A stretch of 64,000 nucleotides of DNA from Lachnospiraceae bacterium MD329. GTDB taxonomy: Bacteria > Bacillota > Clostridia > UBA1381. The translations under genes and the position numbers were made by a program. Location of the stretch: NCBI GenBank assembly GCA_010206265.1, contig VIQV01000029.1:124001-188000 (forward strand), read 5' to 3'. This document shows, piece after piece, positions 51,054-60,588 of this stretch; the stretch's first letter is position 1, and each line of letters begins with the position of its first letter. The notes under the pieces are model-generated. The model was not told where the DNA came from. It ran no database searches and was given only the letters and a program-made list of their open reading frames with translations.

Positions 51054-51929
51054 TTACTCGTTCTCGTTCACCATAGAAGTAAGTCTTGCAGGAATTTCAT
51101 TGGTAACGATAAAATCAGCGCCGTATTCGAGATATTTTAACGCTACGTCGTCCTCGTCAATCGACCATACACCACAATAAATATTCTGTCCGTGAAGAAT
51201 GTCTATCGCCTCTTTTTCTACCTGCGGATAGTTGTAGAGAATACCGCGGTTATCCGGAATCTGAGCAATATCAGTTAAATTGTCTGTATATGAGGCCGGC
51301 GTATATCCGATAGTCATTACAGGTATTCTGCTGTTGCGCGCACGTATTTCCATAACGTCGTTTATCGCGCCCGTAATAACACACCTGCTTTCCAGTCCGC
51401 TCGCTATAATCTCATTTAAAAACGCGTCATAATTCCTTATACTCTTAATCTCTATCACGGGCACACTCGCATATTTCGCGCAAATAGCAAGGTATTCTCC
51501 CATTGTAGGAATTTTTAGATTTTCGGTTATTTTTAAATTGCTTCCGAAGTCAATTTTAAATCCGTTTATCTCCTCCAAAGAATAATCGGTCACATTTCCC
51601 GAACCGTCAGTTGTACGGTCAAGCGTTTCATCGTGCATACACACAAACTGACCGTCGGTTGTTTCTGAGATATCCGTTTCTATACCCCAGAATCCCATTC
51701 TTCCTGCAAGCTCAAAGGCAGGAATACTGTTTTCAGGTGCGTAATTCGAGTATCCGCGGTGCGCTACAAATTTTTCACCCGATTCTGCCAGAACCGAAAA
51801 AAACGTCGTACCGTCTGCCGCCGTTGACGCAGGATTTACAATATCCCTGTTTGTCAGTTTTGATACGATTATTCCCGCGGCAAAAAAAAGCACTGCCAAA
51901 AGACAAAGCTTACGCCGTATATTGTACAT
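51054..51929 (-). CDS. Glycerophosphodiester phosphodiesterase, membrane anchored
   Basis: 291 residues. One N-terminal membrane helix (about 7-25), then the GDPD barrel with VAHRGYSNYAPENS, GIETDISETTDG and MHDETLDRTTDG, which carry the catalytic His pair and calcium ligands. It hydrolyses glycerophosphodiesters, outside the membrane given the anchor. Complete and monocistronic or with mntP before it. Confidence 0.92.
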   Translation of the reverse strand: MYNIRRKLCLLAVLFFAAGIIVSKLTNRDIVNPASTAADGTTFFSVLAESGEKFVAHRGYSNYAPENSIPAFELAGRMGFWGIETDISETTDGQFVCMHDETLDRTTDGSGNVTDYSLEEINGFKIDFGSNLKITENLKIPTMGEYLAICAKYASVPVIEIKSIRNYDAFLNEIIASGLESRCVITGAINDVMEIRARNSRIPVMTIGYTPASYTDNLTDIAQIPDNRGILYNYPQVEKEAIDILHGQNIYCGVWSIDEDDVALKYLEYGADFIVTNEIPARLTSMVNENE

Positions 51930-51949
51930 ATCAAAACCACCTTCTCACA

Positions 51950-52489
51950 TTAAAACAACGCTTTTACACCGATAATAATTAATATAATTCCTCCAAGAAT
52001 TTCCGCCTTACTTCCAAGACGTTCACCTGCTTTTTCACCGATAATCACAGCTATAAGACTAAGTAAAAATGTCGTAACAGCAATTATTAACGCACTCATA
52101 AAAATTTCCACTCCCTGCGCGGCAAACGACACGCCGACAGCAAATGCGTCAATACTGGTAGCTACAGCCTGAATAAGCAGTACCTTCAAAGTAAGCGTTT
52201 TTTCTTCTTTCTTTTCGGGCAAAATTCCCTCACGTATCATATTAATACCGATAACTCCGAGAATTACAAGCGATATAACTCCGGCATATTTTTCAATAAA
52301 TCCTGAAAACAGCGCGCCAAGATAAAACCCGAAAATCGGCATAATACCCTGAAACAAACCGAACGCAATCGGCATTGTAAGTCTTTTTGCGCCTTTCAGG
52401 CTTTTATATGACATAGCCGAGGCAATACATACCGCAAAAGCGTCCATACTGAGCGCTATACCGATAAGCAGAATTTCAATAAATGACAT
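51950..52489 (-). CDS. mntP: Manganese efflux pump MntP
   Basis: 179 residues from ATG 52489 (AAGGAGAG before it); the frame open to 52525 starts inside a hairpin region. Six membrane helices in two repeats, each with the conserved Asp motif: LSMDAFAVC near the start and TSIDAFAVG near residue 105. Exports manganese. No yybP-ykoY riboswitch is seen in the short upstream stretch. Confidence 0.93.
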   Translation of the reverse strand: MSFIEILLIGIALSMDAFAVCIASAMSYKSLKGAKRLTMPIAFGLFQGIMPIFGFYLGALFSGFIEKYAGVISLVILGVIGINMIREGILPEKKEEKTLTLKVLLIQAVATSIDAFAVGVSFAAQGVEIFMSALIIAVTTFLLSLIAVIIGEKAGERLGSKAEILGGIILIIIGVKALF

Positions 52490-52530
52490 TTTTTCTCTCC
52501 TTTTGATTATGCCGTCCGCTGACAATATGA

Positions 52531-52555
52531 AAGGCTGTCATATGACAGCCTTTTA
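52531..52555. terminator. Hairpin between the stalk-domain gene and mntP
   Basis: Perfect inverted repeat AAAGGCTGTC / GACAGCCTTT with loop ATAT. On the minus strand it lies just after the stop of the gene at 52570 and before mntP. Confidence 0.65.
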
Positions 52556-52569
52556 TACTGTAAACATTT

Positions 52570-53538
52570 CTATTCAGTCCGCAGAATAATCGACTGCGTT
52601 TCACCGTCCCAATCGACAACAAAACCTACCATATCCGCAATATCTCTTATTTTTACATATGTATTTCCGTTAATATTATAAGACAGAATTTCCTTTTCCT
52701 CACCGTCTACATATACAGGCGCACTGCTTTGAGAAACGTTCAATGCGGCTCCGCTGTCGTCGCTCAATTCACCGCCCACTATCGTATATTTTACTCCGCG
52801 TGAAATTGCTACGGCATTATAGTTCTCGTCCCACGCAACATCAAAACGCACAGGCGTTGTACGAAGTACCATTGCAATATCACGAAGTTTATAATAGTTG
52901 GCGTCATTTACAGTGTAACCGTAAACTTCAACTTCATTTCCGTCAACAAGAAGTTTTGCATTTGAATTTGTCGCGGTAAGAGTGTTAATACCGTCGTACT
53001 GGTTGACAAAGCTTCTGATTTTGTTTCTGTTAGGGTAGCCGTTTGTGAGGAAGTCGTTTCCGCACATATCAACATACGGCAGCGTTGGATAAGAGCTGAC
53101 ATAGCTTTTTAAAATACGTTCCGTCGTAAGCTTCTGACCGTCAAACATAAGCTTGTAGTAATTTACCACAGACGAATATCTCGGCACCTCACAGCCGACG
53201 AATATATATCTTCCCTCTTTTTCATAAACGGTAATATCGGTAAGCGCCATACCCGTTATATTTGAAGGAACTTCAATATCCGTTATTGTAGTACCGTTCA
53301 TTGTAAATGCGGAAATTATACCGCCGTCCATACCGTCGCGCATAACAAACGCCTCAGGAATACCGTTTCTGTCTAAATCCGTCAGTACAACCTCGTTATA
53401 TGAGGGGTCGGACGAAATAACCTTCATAAGACGCGTCACGAATACTTCACGCCAGCTTTCGGGCGCCGCCAAAGCGGATACCGAAAAAACAGTACAGGCT
53501 GTCACAGCGGCAAGCACCGCGGCTATTATCCTTTTCAT
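52570..53538 (-). CDS. Secreted stalk-domain (copper amine oxidase N-type) protein
   Basis: 322 residues. Signal peptide about 1-24 (VSALAA). A middle part with DLDRNGIPEAFVMRDG resembles VCBS/FG-GAP-like calcium loops. The C-terminus (about 190-322) has two stalk-type units: NDANYYKLRDIAMVLRTTPV...DENYNAV and NGNTYVKIRDIADMVGFVVDWD. Such domains are common in clostridial wall proteins. Function not known. It has its own consensus promoter and is divergent from the MATE locus. Confidence 0.8.
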   Translation of the reverse strand: MKRIIAAVLAAVTACTVFSVSALAAPESWREVFVTRLMKVISSDPSYNEVVLTDLDRNGIPEAFVMRDGMDGGIISAFTMNGTTITDIEVPSNITGMALTDITVYEKEGRYIFVGCEVPRYSSVVNYYKLMFDGQKLTTERILKSYVSSYPTLPYVDMCGNDFLTNGYPNRNKIRSFVNQYDGINTLTATNSNAKLLVDGNEVEVYGYTVNDANYYKLRDIAMVLRTTPVRFDVAWDENYNAVAISRGVKYTIVGGELSDDSGAALNVSQSSAPVYVDGEEKEILSYNINGNTYVKIRDIADMVGFVVDWDGETQSIILRTE

Positions 53539-53590
53539 AAATTATTCCTCCTATATAAATACACCTTCTATAATTCTCTTTTATCCTAAC

Positions 53591-53619
53591 ATTATACTAA
53601 ACTTTTACGCAATTGTCAA
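53591..53619 (-). promoter_or_regulatory. Consensus promoter of the stalk-domain gene
   Basis: Minus strand TTGACA (53619-53614), 17-base spacer, TATAAT (53596-53591). Confidence 0.85.
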
Positions 53620-53716
53620 ATTTCATAATTTTTTGCGTATATGCCCGAAAAACCAAGGTTTTTACACAAAAAATATCGTATAAAAAACACATTAAGAAGA
53701 TATTTCCAAAAGATAT

Positions 53717-53745
53717 TGACAAACAAATTATAATAATGTATAATC
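53717..53745 (+). promoter_or_regulatory. Consensus promoter of the riboswitch-MATE unit
   Basis: TTGACA (53717-53722), 17-base spacer, TATAAT (53740-53745). The leader that follows is about 120 bases. The stretch 53620-53716 to its left shows nothing else. Confidence 0.85.
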
Positions 53746-53759
53746 TCTAACACAATAAC

Positions 53760-53850
53760 TTTTGTTCATCGGAGGACTTGCAGCCGCAGCTGTAAAGTCG
53801 GAGAAGATGTCGAGTGCGCTCGGAATAAATTTTCCGTGCGCTTTTTATTT
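53760..53850 (+). promoter_or_regulatory. Candidate guanidine-IV (mepA) riboswitch with terminator
   Basis: A closing stem CATC/GATG (53767-53770 with 53806-53809) holds paired GGAG internal loops and a hairpin CAGC-CGCA-GCTG (53781-53792). A second hairpin CGAG-TGCG-CTCG (53811-53822) follows. The two loops, CGCA and TGCG, are exact complements and could kiss. The second hairpin excludes a terminator formed by GCGC-CGGAA / TTCCG-GCGC and a T-run (53816-53850). The mepA motif (guanidine-IV) is known before MATE pump genes in clostridia and uses such a loop-loop contact. The gene downstream is a MATE pump. Confidence 0.65.
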
Positions 53851-53870
53851 TACACAAAGGAGGGGAAATA

Positions 53871-55199
53871 ATGAACATACAGCTTTCAGACCATTTTTCA
53901 TACACAAAACTAATCCGATTTGTTATATCGTCTGTAATAATGATGATATTCACTTCCGTTTACTGCGTGGTAGACGGTTTATTCGTATCGAATTTTGCAG
54001 GTAAAACAGCATTTGCGGCAGTTAATCTGGTTTTCCCTGCGCTTATGATTTTAGGTACGTTTGGTTTTATGATAGGTACGGGAGGCAGCGCCATTGTCGC
54101 AAAAACACTCGGTGAAGGCGACAAGGAACGAGCAAACAAATATTTTTCAATGCTCATTTACGTTACGATAATAGGCGGAATTATTTTCACCATTGCAGGT
54201 GAACTGTTTATACGTCCTGTTTCCGCTTTGCTCGGAGCGGAGGGCGATATGCTTGACGACTGCGTTCTCTACGGAAGGATTATTTTAGCCGCACTGCCTG
54301 CATATATGCTGCAAAATGTATTCCAGAGTTTTCTTATCACTGCTGAAAAACCGCACCTCGGACTGCTTGTTACTATTGCCGCAGGCTGTACGAATATCGT
54401 GCTTGACTTTCTTTTTGTCGGCGTATTACGTCTTGGACTTGCCGGTGCCGCCTTTGCTACGGCAATAAGTCAGTTTATAGGCGGTCTTGCTCCGCTTTTA
54501 TATTTTTGCGGCAAAAAAAATAAAACACTGTTTCTCACAAAAGCGCGGTTTAGCGGAAAAATATTATTAAAAACGTGTACAAACGGTTCTTCCGAGCTTA
54601 TGACTAACGTATCAATGTCGCTTGTCAATATGCTCTATAATTTTCAGCTTATGAAATTCGCCGGACAGGACGGTATAGCCGCCTTCGGAGTGCTTATGTA
54701 CGCAGGCTTTATATTTGCCGCCGCATTTATCGGGTATTCTATAGGCTGCGCGCCGCTTGTCGGTTACAATTACGGCGCGAAAAATGATTTTGAACTTAAA
54801 AATCTGTTTAAAAAAAGTATGGTTATTATAGGTATATCAGGCGCTGCAATGTTTTTGATTTCTTTATTTACAGCTCATCCGCTTGCAAAAATATTTGTGG
54901 GTTATGACAGCGCTCTGCTTGAAATGACTTCGCGCGGTTTTAAAATATATTCACTTGCGTTTATCATATGGGGCTTTAATATATTCGGTTCGGCATTTTT
55001 CACTGCGCTTAATAACGGTCTTGTTTCAGCAATAATTTCATTTTTAAGAACACTTGTTTTCCAGATTATCGTTGTAATAATACTTCCGATTTTTCTCGGA
55101 CTTGACGGAATATGGTTTTCAAGCGTTGCGGCTGAAATACTGTCGCTTTTTGTTACAACCGCTTTTTTAATCGCAAACAGAAAAAAATATCATTATTAA
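53871..55199 (+). CDS. mepA: MATE family efflux transporter (MepA-like)
   Basis: 442 residues with twelve predicted membrane helices in two halves, starting FVISSVIMMIFTSVYCVVDGLFVSNF, split by a loop near 220; PLVGYNYGAKN in the second half is a MATE hallmark. It exports cationic compounds in exchange for sodium or protons. AAAGGAGGGG precedes the ATG. The riboswitch-like leader suggests control by guanidine, which fits a guanidinium-exporting role, although this is inference. Confidence 0.9.
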   Translation: MNIQLSDHFSYTKLIRFVISSVIMMIFTSVYCVVDGLFVSNFAGKTAFAAVNLVFPALMILGTFGFMIGTGGSAIVAKTLGEGDKERANKYFSMLIYVTIIGGIIFTIAGELFIRPVSALLGAEGDMLDDCVLYGRIILAALPAYMLQNVFQSFLITAEKPHLGLLVTIAAGCTNIVLDFLFVGVLRLGLAGAAFATAISQFIGGLAPLLYFCGKKNKTLFLTKARFSGKILLKTCTNGSSELMTNVSMSLVNMLYNFQLMKFAGQDGIAAFGVLMYAGFIFAAAFIGYSIGCAPLVGYNYGAKNDFELKNLFKKSMVIIGISGAAMFLISLFTAHPLAKIFVGYDSALLEMTSRGFKIYSLAFIIWGFNIFGSAFFTALNNGLVSAIISFLRTLVFQIIVVIILPIFLGLDGIWFSSVAAEILSLFVTTAFLIANRKKYHY

Positions 55200-55200
55200 A

Positions 55201-55225
55201 AAGACGCTGCATTAAGCAGCGTCTT
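55201..55225. terminator. Bidirectional terminator between mepA and the amylase gene
   Basis: AAGACGCTGC / GCAGCGTCTT with loop ATTAA, then AATTTTTA, between convergent stops. Confidence 0.88.
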
Positions 55226-55230
55226 AATTT

Positions 55231-56541
55231 TTATCTTTCCATTTTCCAATACTGTACACTGTACGGCGGCAGTTCACTGCCTCCGCCGAAATCGTGGTCG
55301 TTACCCGTAATCAGGTCAACCGCCATACCACAGCCTGCGTCAAAATGCACAGTCACAGGATTTTCGTCAGCGTTAATTGCCACGAGCACGCGTTCATCCT
55401 CGTACTTTCTTTCAAAAATACAATGCTTATTCTGTAAAACGACAGACTTGAAATCACCGTAACATAACGCCTTACTGTTCTTGTGCGCCTCGGCAAGCTT
55501 ACCTATAAACTTGGTAAGTTCGTTTTCAAGCGGTCTGTCAAAGCACGCCCTTAACGCAGGATCGCCCTCGCTCTTATGCGCCTTCGCGCCCCACTCACTG
55601 CCGTAATATACACACGGAATACCCGGCATACCGAATACCATTCCGTAAACAAGCGGAAGATGATTTTCATTTGTCAGTATACTTGCAATTCTCGATACAT
55701 CGTGATTATCCGCAAAGCTTAAAAGGTGCTTTCCGCGGTAAAGCGTCCAGTTTTCAGGTCCGAACTGACGCAAAAGCGAATGTACTATTTCAAACATATT
55801 CATACTGTTAAAGCTTGAATATATACCTTTGTAACACTCGTAATTGGTACAGCTATGACACATTTCGTCATTTACAAAACGGTTATAATCACCGTGTAAA
55901 AGCTCGCCCAGCAACAGAAAATCCTCCTTGAGCGTACCCGTGAACCATCTAAGACGCTTTAAGAAATCCATATCAAGGCAATATGCAACGTCAAGACGAA
56001 GTCCGTCAATATCAAACTCTTCAATCCAGCCCTTAACAGCGTTCAGAATATGTTCAATAACCTCCTCATTTCGAAGGTTAAGCTTTACAAGGTCATAATT
56101 ACCTTCCCAGCCTTCATACCACAGACCGTCGTCATAATTCGAATTGCCTCCGAAATCAATATGGAACCAGTCACGGTAACGCGAGCCTTCACGGTTTTTA
56201 AGTACGTCCTCAAATGCCCAGAAACCGCGTCCCACGTGATTAAACACACCGTCAAGCACAACCTTTATGCCGTTTTTGTGCAGTTCACCGCAAAGCTCCT
56301 TAAAATCCTCGTTTGTACCGAGCCTGCAATCAATTTTTGTATAATCGCGCGTGTTGTAACCGTGAGTATCCGACTCAAACACGGGCGAAAAATATATCGC
56401 GTCGGCGCCCAGTTGTTTAATATGCGGAATCCATTCCTTAACTTTTTCTATTCTATGCTTTAAAGTACCGTCATTTTCAAACGGCGCGCCGCAAAATCCC
56501 AGCGGGTAAATCTGATAAAATACGCTTTTATATGCCCACAT
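55231..56541 (-). CDS. GH13 alpha-amylase family enzyme
   Basis: 436 residues without a signal peptide. The four GH13 motifs are present: DGVFNHVG, GLRLDVAYCLD (nucleophile Asp), LLGELLHG (acid Glu) and FADNHDVSR. The missing N-terminal domain and compact C-terminal strand domain fit small cytoplasmic cyclomaltodextrinase- or oligosaccharide-type enzymes that split short glucans. Exact product range unknown. A minus-strand promoter-like TTGACG-18-TACAAT lies upstream. Confidence 0.88.
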   Translation of the reverse strand: MWAYKSVFYQIYPLGFCGAPFENDGTLKHRIEKVKEWIPHIKQLGADAIYFSPVFESDTHGYNTRDYTKIDCRLGTNEDFKELCGELHKNGIKVVLDGVFNHVGRGFWAFEDVLKNREGSRYRDWFHIDFGGNSNYDDGLWYEGWEGNYDLVKLNLRNEEVIEHILNAVKGWIEEFDIDGLRLDVAYCLDMDFLKRLRWFTGTLKEDFLLLGELLHGDYNRFVNDEMCHSCTNYECYKGIYSSFNSMNMFEIVHSLLRQFGPENWTLYRGKHLLSFADNHDVSRIASILTNENHLPLVYGMVFGMPGIPCVYYGSEWGAKAHKSEGDPALRACFDRPLENELTKFIGKLAEAHKNSKALCYGDFKSVVLQNKHCIFERKYEDERVLVAINADENPVTVHFDAGCGMAVDLITGNDHDFGGGSELPPYSVQYWKMER

Positions 56542-56633
56542 TTTTCTAACCTGCTTTCAATTAATTTTAATATTTCTAATATTGTACCACTAAATTACAT
56601 AATACGTCAATAGCAATACTCTCTTGACTTGAC

Positions 56634-56660
56634 ATAAAATAAATTATATGTCATAATTTA
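56634..56660 (+). promoter_or_regulatory. Promoter with overlapping inverted repeat before the acyltransferase
   Basis: TTGACA, 17-base spacer and CATAAT; the inverted repeat TGACATA...TATGTCA spans the spacer and could be a repressor site. Confidence 0.45.
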
Positions 56661-56685
56661 TTGTAGAAAAAAAGGAGTGAGTACA

Positions 56686-57750
56686 ATGTACGTCAACAAA
56701 ATAGTTTCCATAACTATATTATTATTTTTTTTGTTTTGTGTGTTTTTCAAGATACGATTCAGTAAAAAAGGCGAATTTTTCGAGAATTATCTGTCTGTAG
56801 AAACAACACGCGCCATAAAGGGCATATGCGCGGTACTTATACTGCTGAGTCATCTTTGTACATATCTTGCGGACTATTTTACATCATTGTTTCTCTTCAA
56901 ATTTATAGGCGCAATGGCTGTAGGCGGATTTTTCTTCGTGTCGGGCTATGGCTTGCAGTACGGCATTATGAATAAGGAAAACTATTTGAAAGGCTTTTTA
57001 AAAAAACGTATTCTTGGTATCGCAGTACCGTATTACATAATCAACATATTTTACATTGTAACAAACAGTATGCCGTATCCCGACATAATAAAATCATTGT
57101 TCGGCTTTAATATGTGGTACGTTATGGCGATAGCGATTTTTTATATAGGCTTTTACCTTTGTAACCGAATATTTCCGCTTAAGTATGTGCCTTTGGCAAT
57201 GACCGTTTTTATTCTGCTGTATATAGCCGTAATGCTTAAACTTGATTTCGGTTACTGGTGGTTTAATTCGTGTCTTGCGTTTGCGGCAGGTATGTGGATA
57301 TGTGTTTTCTATAAACAGTTTACTGAGTATTTTCATAAAAAGTGGTGGCTTAAACTGACAGTTCTTCTTGTATTGTGGGTTTTAGCCTACAGCTATTACC
57401 GCGTCCATATAAACGACAGAACACTTATCTGTCTTGTCGTAACACTTGCAGGCACAACCTTGTTTTCTTTACTGCTTGCGGTCGCTGTAATGAAGATACA
57501 GTTAAAAAGTCCGCTTTTGCGTATATGCGGTGATTTGTCGCTTGAACTGTATCTCACACACGCGCTATGGATAGCGTGGCTGAGAAACGGTACCCTGTAT
57601 AATATGACAGGCACTTTCTTTGATAATAATCTTACATACTTAATAGGAATAATCGTGGGAACATTTATAATGTCAGTTGCCGTATATAAGGTATCGGGTT
57701 TTATTACGGGAAATCGCAGAAAACTACTTGAAAACCGCAGAAAAATGTGA
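56686..57750 (+). CDS. Acyltransferase 3 family membrane protein
   Basis: 354 residues from ATG 56686 (AAGGAG eight bases upstream; a GTG at 56677 overlaps that site). About ten membrane helices. TRAIKGICAVLILLSHL carries the conserved His of acyltransferase 3 proteins, and GFFFVSGYGL follows as usual. The family O-acetylates surface sugars or peptidoglycan from inside the membrane. No polysaccharide genes are adjacent, so the acceptor is unknown. Confidence 0.87.
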   Translation: MYVNKIVSITILLFFLFCVFFKIRFSKKGEFFENYLSVETTRAIKGICAVLILLSHLCTYLADYFTSLFLFKFIGAMAVGGFFFVSGYGLQYGIMNKENYLKGFLKKRILGIAVPYYIINIFYIVTNSMPYPDIIKSLFGFNMWYVMAIAIFYIGFYLCNRIFPLKYVPLAMTVFILLYIAVMLKLDFGYWWFNSCLAFAAGMWICVFYKQFTEYFHKKWWLKLTVLLVLWVLAYSYYRVHINDRTLICLVVTLAGTTLFSLLLAVAVMKIQLKSPLLRICGDLSLELYLTHALWIAWLRNGTLYNMTGTFFDNNLTYLIGIIVGTFIMSVAVYKVSGFITGNRRKLLENRRKM

Positions 57751-57795
57751 TAAACTATATCGGAAAGAGGCTTATAAGAAAGGAATGATTAAAGA

Positions 57796-58527
57796 ATGTC
57801 AGGACATTCAAAGTGGAGTACAATTAAGCGTAAAAAGGGTGCAAATGACGCGCAGAGAGCAAAAATATTTACAAAAATAGCGCGTGAAATTATTGTTGCG
57901 GTTAAAGCAGGCGGACCTGACCCCGACAACAATTCAAGTCTGAAAGACGCAATCGCGAAAGCGCGCTCAAATAATATGCCCAATGATAATATTAACAGAA
58001 CAATAAAAAAGGCTGCCGGCGATACGGACAGTGATAACTATGAAAGCATTACTTATGAGGGTTACGGTCCTGCAGGCGTTGCGGTAATCGTAAACACTCT
58101 TACCGATAACAGAAACAGAACCGCGGCTGACGTACGTCACGCATTTGATAAGAACGGCGGAAATATGGGTCAGACAGGCTGTGTCAGCTTTATGTTTGAC
58201 CGCAAAGGCGTAATCGTTATTGAAAATGACGGTCTTGACGAGGACGAAATTACTATGGACGCTCTTGAGGCAGGTGCGGACGATTTAGAAATAGACGAGG
58301 AATGTGTGGAAATCACTACAGCGCCTGAAAATATGGGAGCAGTACGCGACGTGCTGAGCGAAAAGTATACTGTTTCATCAGCAGAGGTAAGTATGGTTCC
58401 GCAGACAATGACAGAACTTACTGACGAGGCACAGATTACGTCAATGACAAAGCTTTTGGATATGCTTGAAGATAATGATGATGTGCAGGACGTATACCAT
58501 AACTGGGATTATGTTGAAACTGAATAA
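57796..58527 (+). CDS. YebC/PmpR family protein
   Basis: 243 residues: [20 protein letters not shown] at the start and [20 protein letters not shown] in the middle are diagnostic of YebC. The family was first described as transcription regulators; recent work on relatives links it to helping ribosomes at proline-rich stretches. Complete. AAGGAATG before the ATG. Confidence 0.95.
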   Translation: MSGHSKWSTIKRKKGANDAQRAKIFTKIAREIIVAVKAGGPDPDNNSSLKDAIAKARSNNMPNDNINRTIKKAAGDTDSDNYESITYEGYGPAGVAVIVNTLTDNRNRTAADVRHAFDKNGGNMGQTGCVSFMFDRKGVIVIENDGLDEDEITMDALEAGADDLEIDEECVEITTAPENMGAVRDVLSEKYTVSSAEVSMVPQTMTELTDEAQITSMTKLLDMLEDNDDVQDVYHNWDYVETE

Positions 58528-58654
58528 AATCGCCCACAGCACCATTTTTCAAGGCTCGGAGTACCTGCACGCCTTCGCCTTTCAAAACAGCGCCGTGAAC
58601 AATTTTCTTTCAGTTTCAGGGATTGGCTTTTAAATATCTTTTAGAGGAATAAAA

Positions 58655-58960
58655 ATGAAAAACCTAATTTTAAAAATTTTAAAAAATGCTTGGGGCTTGC
58701 TTATATTTGCATTAATAAGCGGTCTGGCATATTTTTCTGTTGTGTACAGATTTATATTGCTGCATACAGAGGTCGGAGGACATCTTCTCGGAATGTTCCT
58801 GCTGCCGCTTATAGTATGCGGCGCGGCGCTGGTGCTTGTAAAGCTGATTAAGCAGTGCCTTATGGACGAACGCGAAGGGACGGCAGTAACCATATTCCTT
58901 CTTCATATATTTTTCATAATCATAGCGGCAATAACCGCCGCAGTAATACTTTTTGTATAG
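58655..58960 (+). CDS. Small membrane protein of unknown function
   Basis: 101 residues with three membrane helices (about 8-32, 42-65, 76-100), and a short basic/acidic loop (KQCLMDEREG). AGAGGAA precedes the ATG. Followed at once by a terminator shared with folE. The 127 bases upstream hold no gene; they contain no clear promoter. Family not recognised. Confidence 0.65.
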   Translation: MKNLILKILKNAWGLLIFALISGLAYFSVVYRFILLHTEVGGHLLGMFLLPLIVCGAALVLVKLIKQCLMDEREGTAVTIFLLHIFFIIIAAITAAVILFV

Positions 58961-58986
58961 AAAAAACCGCCAAATGGCGGTTTTTA
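58961..58986. terminator. Bidirectional terminator
   Basis: AAAAACCGCCA / TGGCGGTTTTT with a two-base loop, between the small membrane protein and folE stops. Confidence 0.88.
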
Positions 58987-59565
58987 ACTTTTTATCAGAT
59001 TATAAAATTCATTTCTCAGCTCGTGGTCGGTATCGAACAGACCCCGTATAGCACTTGTACGCGTTTTTGCGCCGCGTGATTTTATACCGCGCGCGGTCAT
59101 ACAGCTATGCTCGCCCTCCACTACTACGATAACGTCCTCTGTTTCACATACCTTTTGAAGTATCTCTGCAATATCTGAACAAATTCTTTCCTGTAATTGC
59201 AGGCGTTTTGCCACCATATCGCATATACGCGCTATTTTAGACAATCCGATTACCTTTCGGTTTGGTATATACCCGATATGACATTTCATATTATACATCA
59301 GAGCCAGATGATGTTCACAAAAACTGAATACCTCAATATCTTTTACTATTACAAGGTCGTTTGTCCGAACGTCCTCAAAACACTTGTCAAACATTTGAGC
59401 AATTTCATCATTGGTATAGCGCATACCCTCGAAAACCTCGTCATACATACGCGCGACGCGGTCGGGAGTTTCACGCAGACCCTCACGATTCGGGTCGTCG
59501 CCAAGCTCCTCAATAATTGTTCTTATTGCCGCTTTTATTTTTTCGTGATTAAATTCTTTTTTCAA
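58984..59565 (-). CDS. folE: GTP cyclohydrolase I
   Basis: About 193 residues. Zinc and active-site motifs [21 protein letters not shown] and [14 protein letters not shown] are complete. A TTG at 59565 with AAGGGGCG upstream is the best start; the frame to 59595 overlaps the queE end. It makes 7,8-dihydroneopterin triphosphate, first step of queuosine (and folate) synthesis. In this operon with queD, queE, queC and queF it supplies the preQ1 pathway. Confidence 0.94.
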   Translation of the reverse strand: MKKEFNHEKIKAAIRTIIEELGDDPNREGLRETPDRVARMYDEVFEGMRYTNDEIAQMFDKCFEDVRTNDLVIVKDIEVFSFCEHHLALMYNMKCHIGYIPNRKVIGLSKIARICDMVAKRLQLQERICSDIAEILQKVCETEDVIVVVEGEHSCMTARGIKSRGAKTRTSAIRGLFDTDHELRNEFYNLIKS

Positions 59566-59567
59566 TT

Positions 59568-60248
59568 TTATACGCCCCTTTCTTCGGGATTCCATATAAC
59601 CTTATGAATTTGCAATTGAAAAACAACGTCTTTCAGTACAGGTTCATTCATAATGTGTTCTATCAGCTTTTGCGGTTCGTATTCACCAAATACCACACCT
59701 GCGTAAATATGCGGCATTACATCATATTTTTCACTGAGCCTGTCCATTACCGACTTCATCATATTGACGTCCTCGCCCGAACCCACGACAAATTTTACAA
59801 CGTCGCAAGGACGCAGGCTGAGGAAATTGTCCCAAATCATTCTTTCCGACATACCGCTTGACGGCAGTTTATAGTCAATGGTGTAAAACATATTCGATAC
59901 GTCCCCGACCTTGGCGGAAAATTCGGCTATGTCCACTGCGCCGTTGGTTTCAATGTTTACTTCATACCCGTCCTTTAAAAGCCGCGATACAAGCTCGGCG
60001 CTGTCTTTATGTAAAAGCGGTTCACCGCCCGTAAGCGTAATACGTTTGTATTGTTTATTTACGCGCGACAGTATTTCATCAATACTCATTTCCGTGTACT
60101 CGCAGGGCTCGTCCTCGCCGAAAAGCGCGTACAGCGTATCGCAGTACGAACAGCGCAGGTTGCACCCTGCAAGACGGATAAATGTTGCGGTCTGACCTGT
60201 ACGCAGACCCTCGCCGTCAATGCTGTCAAAAATTTCTACTATTTTCAT
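59568..60248 (-). CDS. queE: 7-carboxy-7-deazaguanine synthase
   Basis: 226 residues. Radical SAM cluster site [14 protein letters not shown] (CxxxCxxC, about residue 30) and [11 protein letters not shown] downstream. Converts 6-carboxytetrahydropterin to 7-carboxy-7-deazaguanine. Longer active-site insert absent, as in Gram-positive QueE. Confidence 0.94.
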   Translation of the reverse strand: MKIVEIFDSIDGEGLRTGQTATFIRLAGCNLRCSYCDTLYALFGEDEPCEYTEMSIDEILSRVNKQYKRITLTGGEPLLHKDSAELVSRLLKDGYEVNIETNGAVDIAEFSAKVGDVSNMFYTIDYKLPSSGMSERMIWDNFLSLRPCDVVKFVVGSGEDVNMMKSVMDRLSEKYDVMPHIYAGVVFGEYEPQKLIEHIMNEPVLKDVVFQLQIHKVIWNPEERGV

Positions 60249-60252
60249 ATTG

Positions 60253-60588
60253 TCAATCCTTTACATACGTTGCCGTATTATCTATACTTTCCTGCACATC
60301 AACCCTATAGCAATACGGCTGTAATTTATCACAAATATACTTTGCCAGATTTTCCGCAGTCGGGTTAAAGTCAACCACCTCATTGATAATTTTATGGTCG
60401 AACTTATCCTGAATCTTTTTCTTGATATGCGTAAAATCCATAACCATACCGTTATTATCAAGCGTTTCACTTCTCAGATATACGTCCACAATCCAGTTAT
60501 GACCGTGCAGATTGGTACACTTTGATTCATAATCAAGCTTTAGCTTGTGTGCCGCGCTTATCTCCAGACGTTTTTTTACTTCGTACAT
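60253..60588 (-). CDS. queD: 6-carboxytetrahydropterin synthase
   Basis: 111 residues with zinc His residues in SAAHKL and NLHGHNW, catalytic Cys in SKCTNLHGH, and PTAENLAKY. Acts on dihydroneopterin triphosphate from FolE. Overlaps the queC end by 13 bases. Confidence 0.94.
   Translation of the reverse strand: MYEVKKRLEISAAHKLKLDYESKCTNLHGHNWIVDVYLRSETLDNNGMVMDFTHIKKKIQDKFDHKIINEVVDFNPTAENLAKYICDKLQPYCYRVDVQESIDNTATYVKD

Noticed and set aside
52531-52555. Hairpin before mntP as a manganese riboswitch or MntR site
   Set aside because: The perfect repeat follows the stop of the preceding gene and fits a terminator; there is no yybP-ykoY structure.
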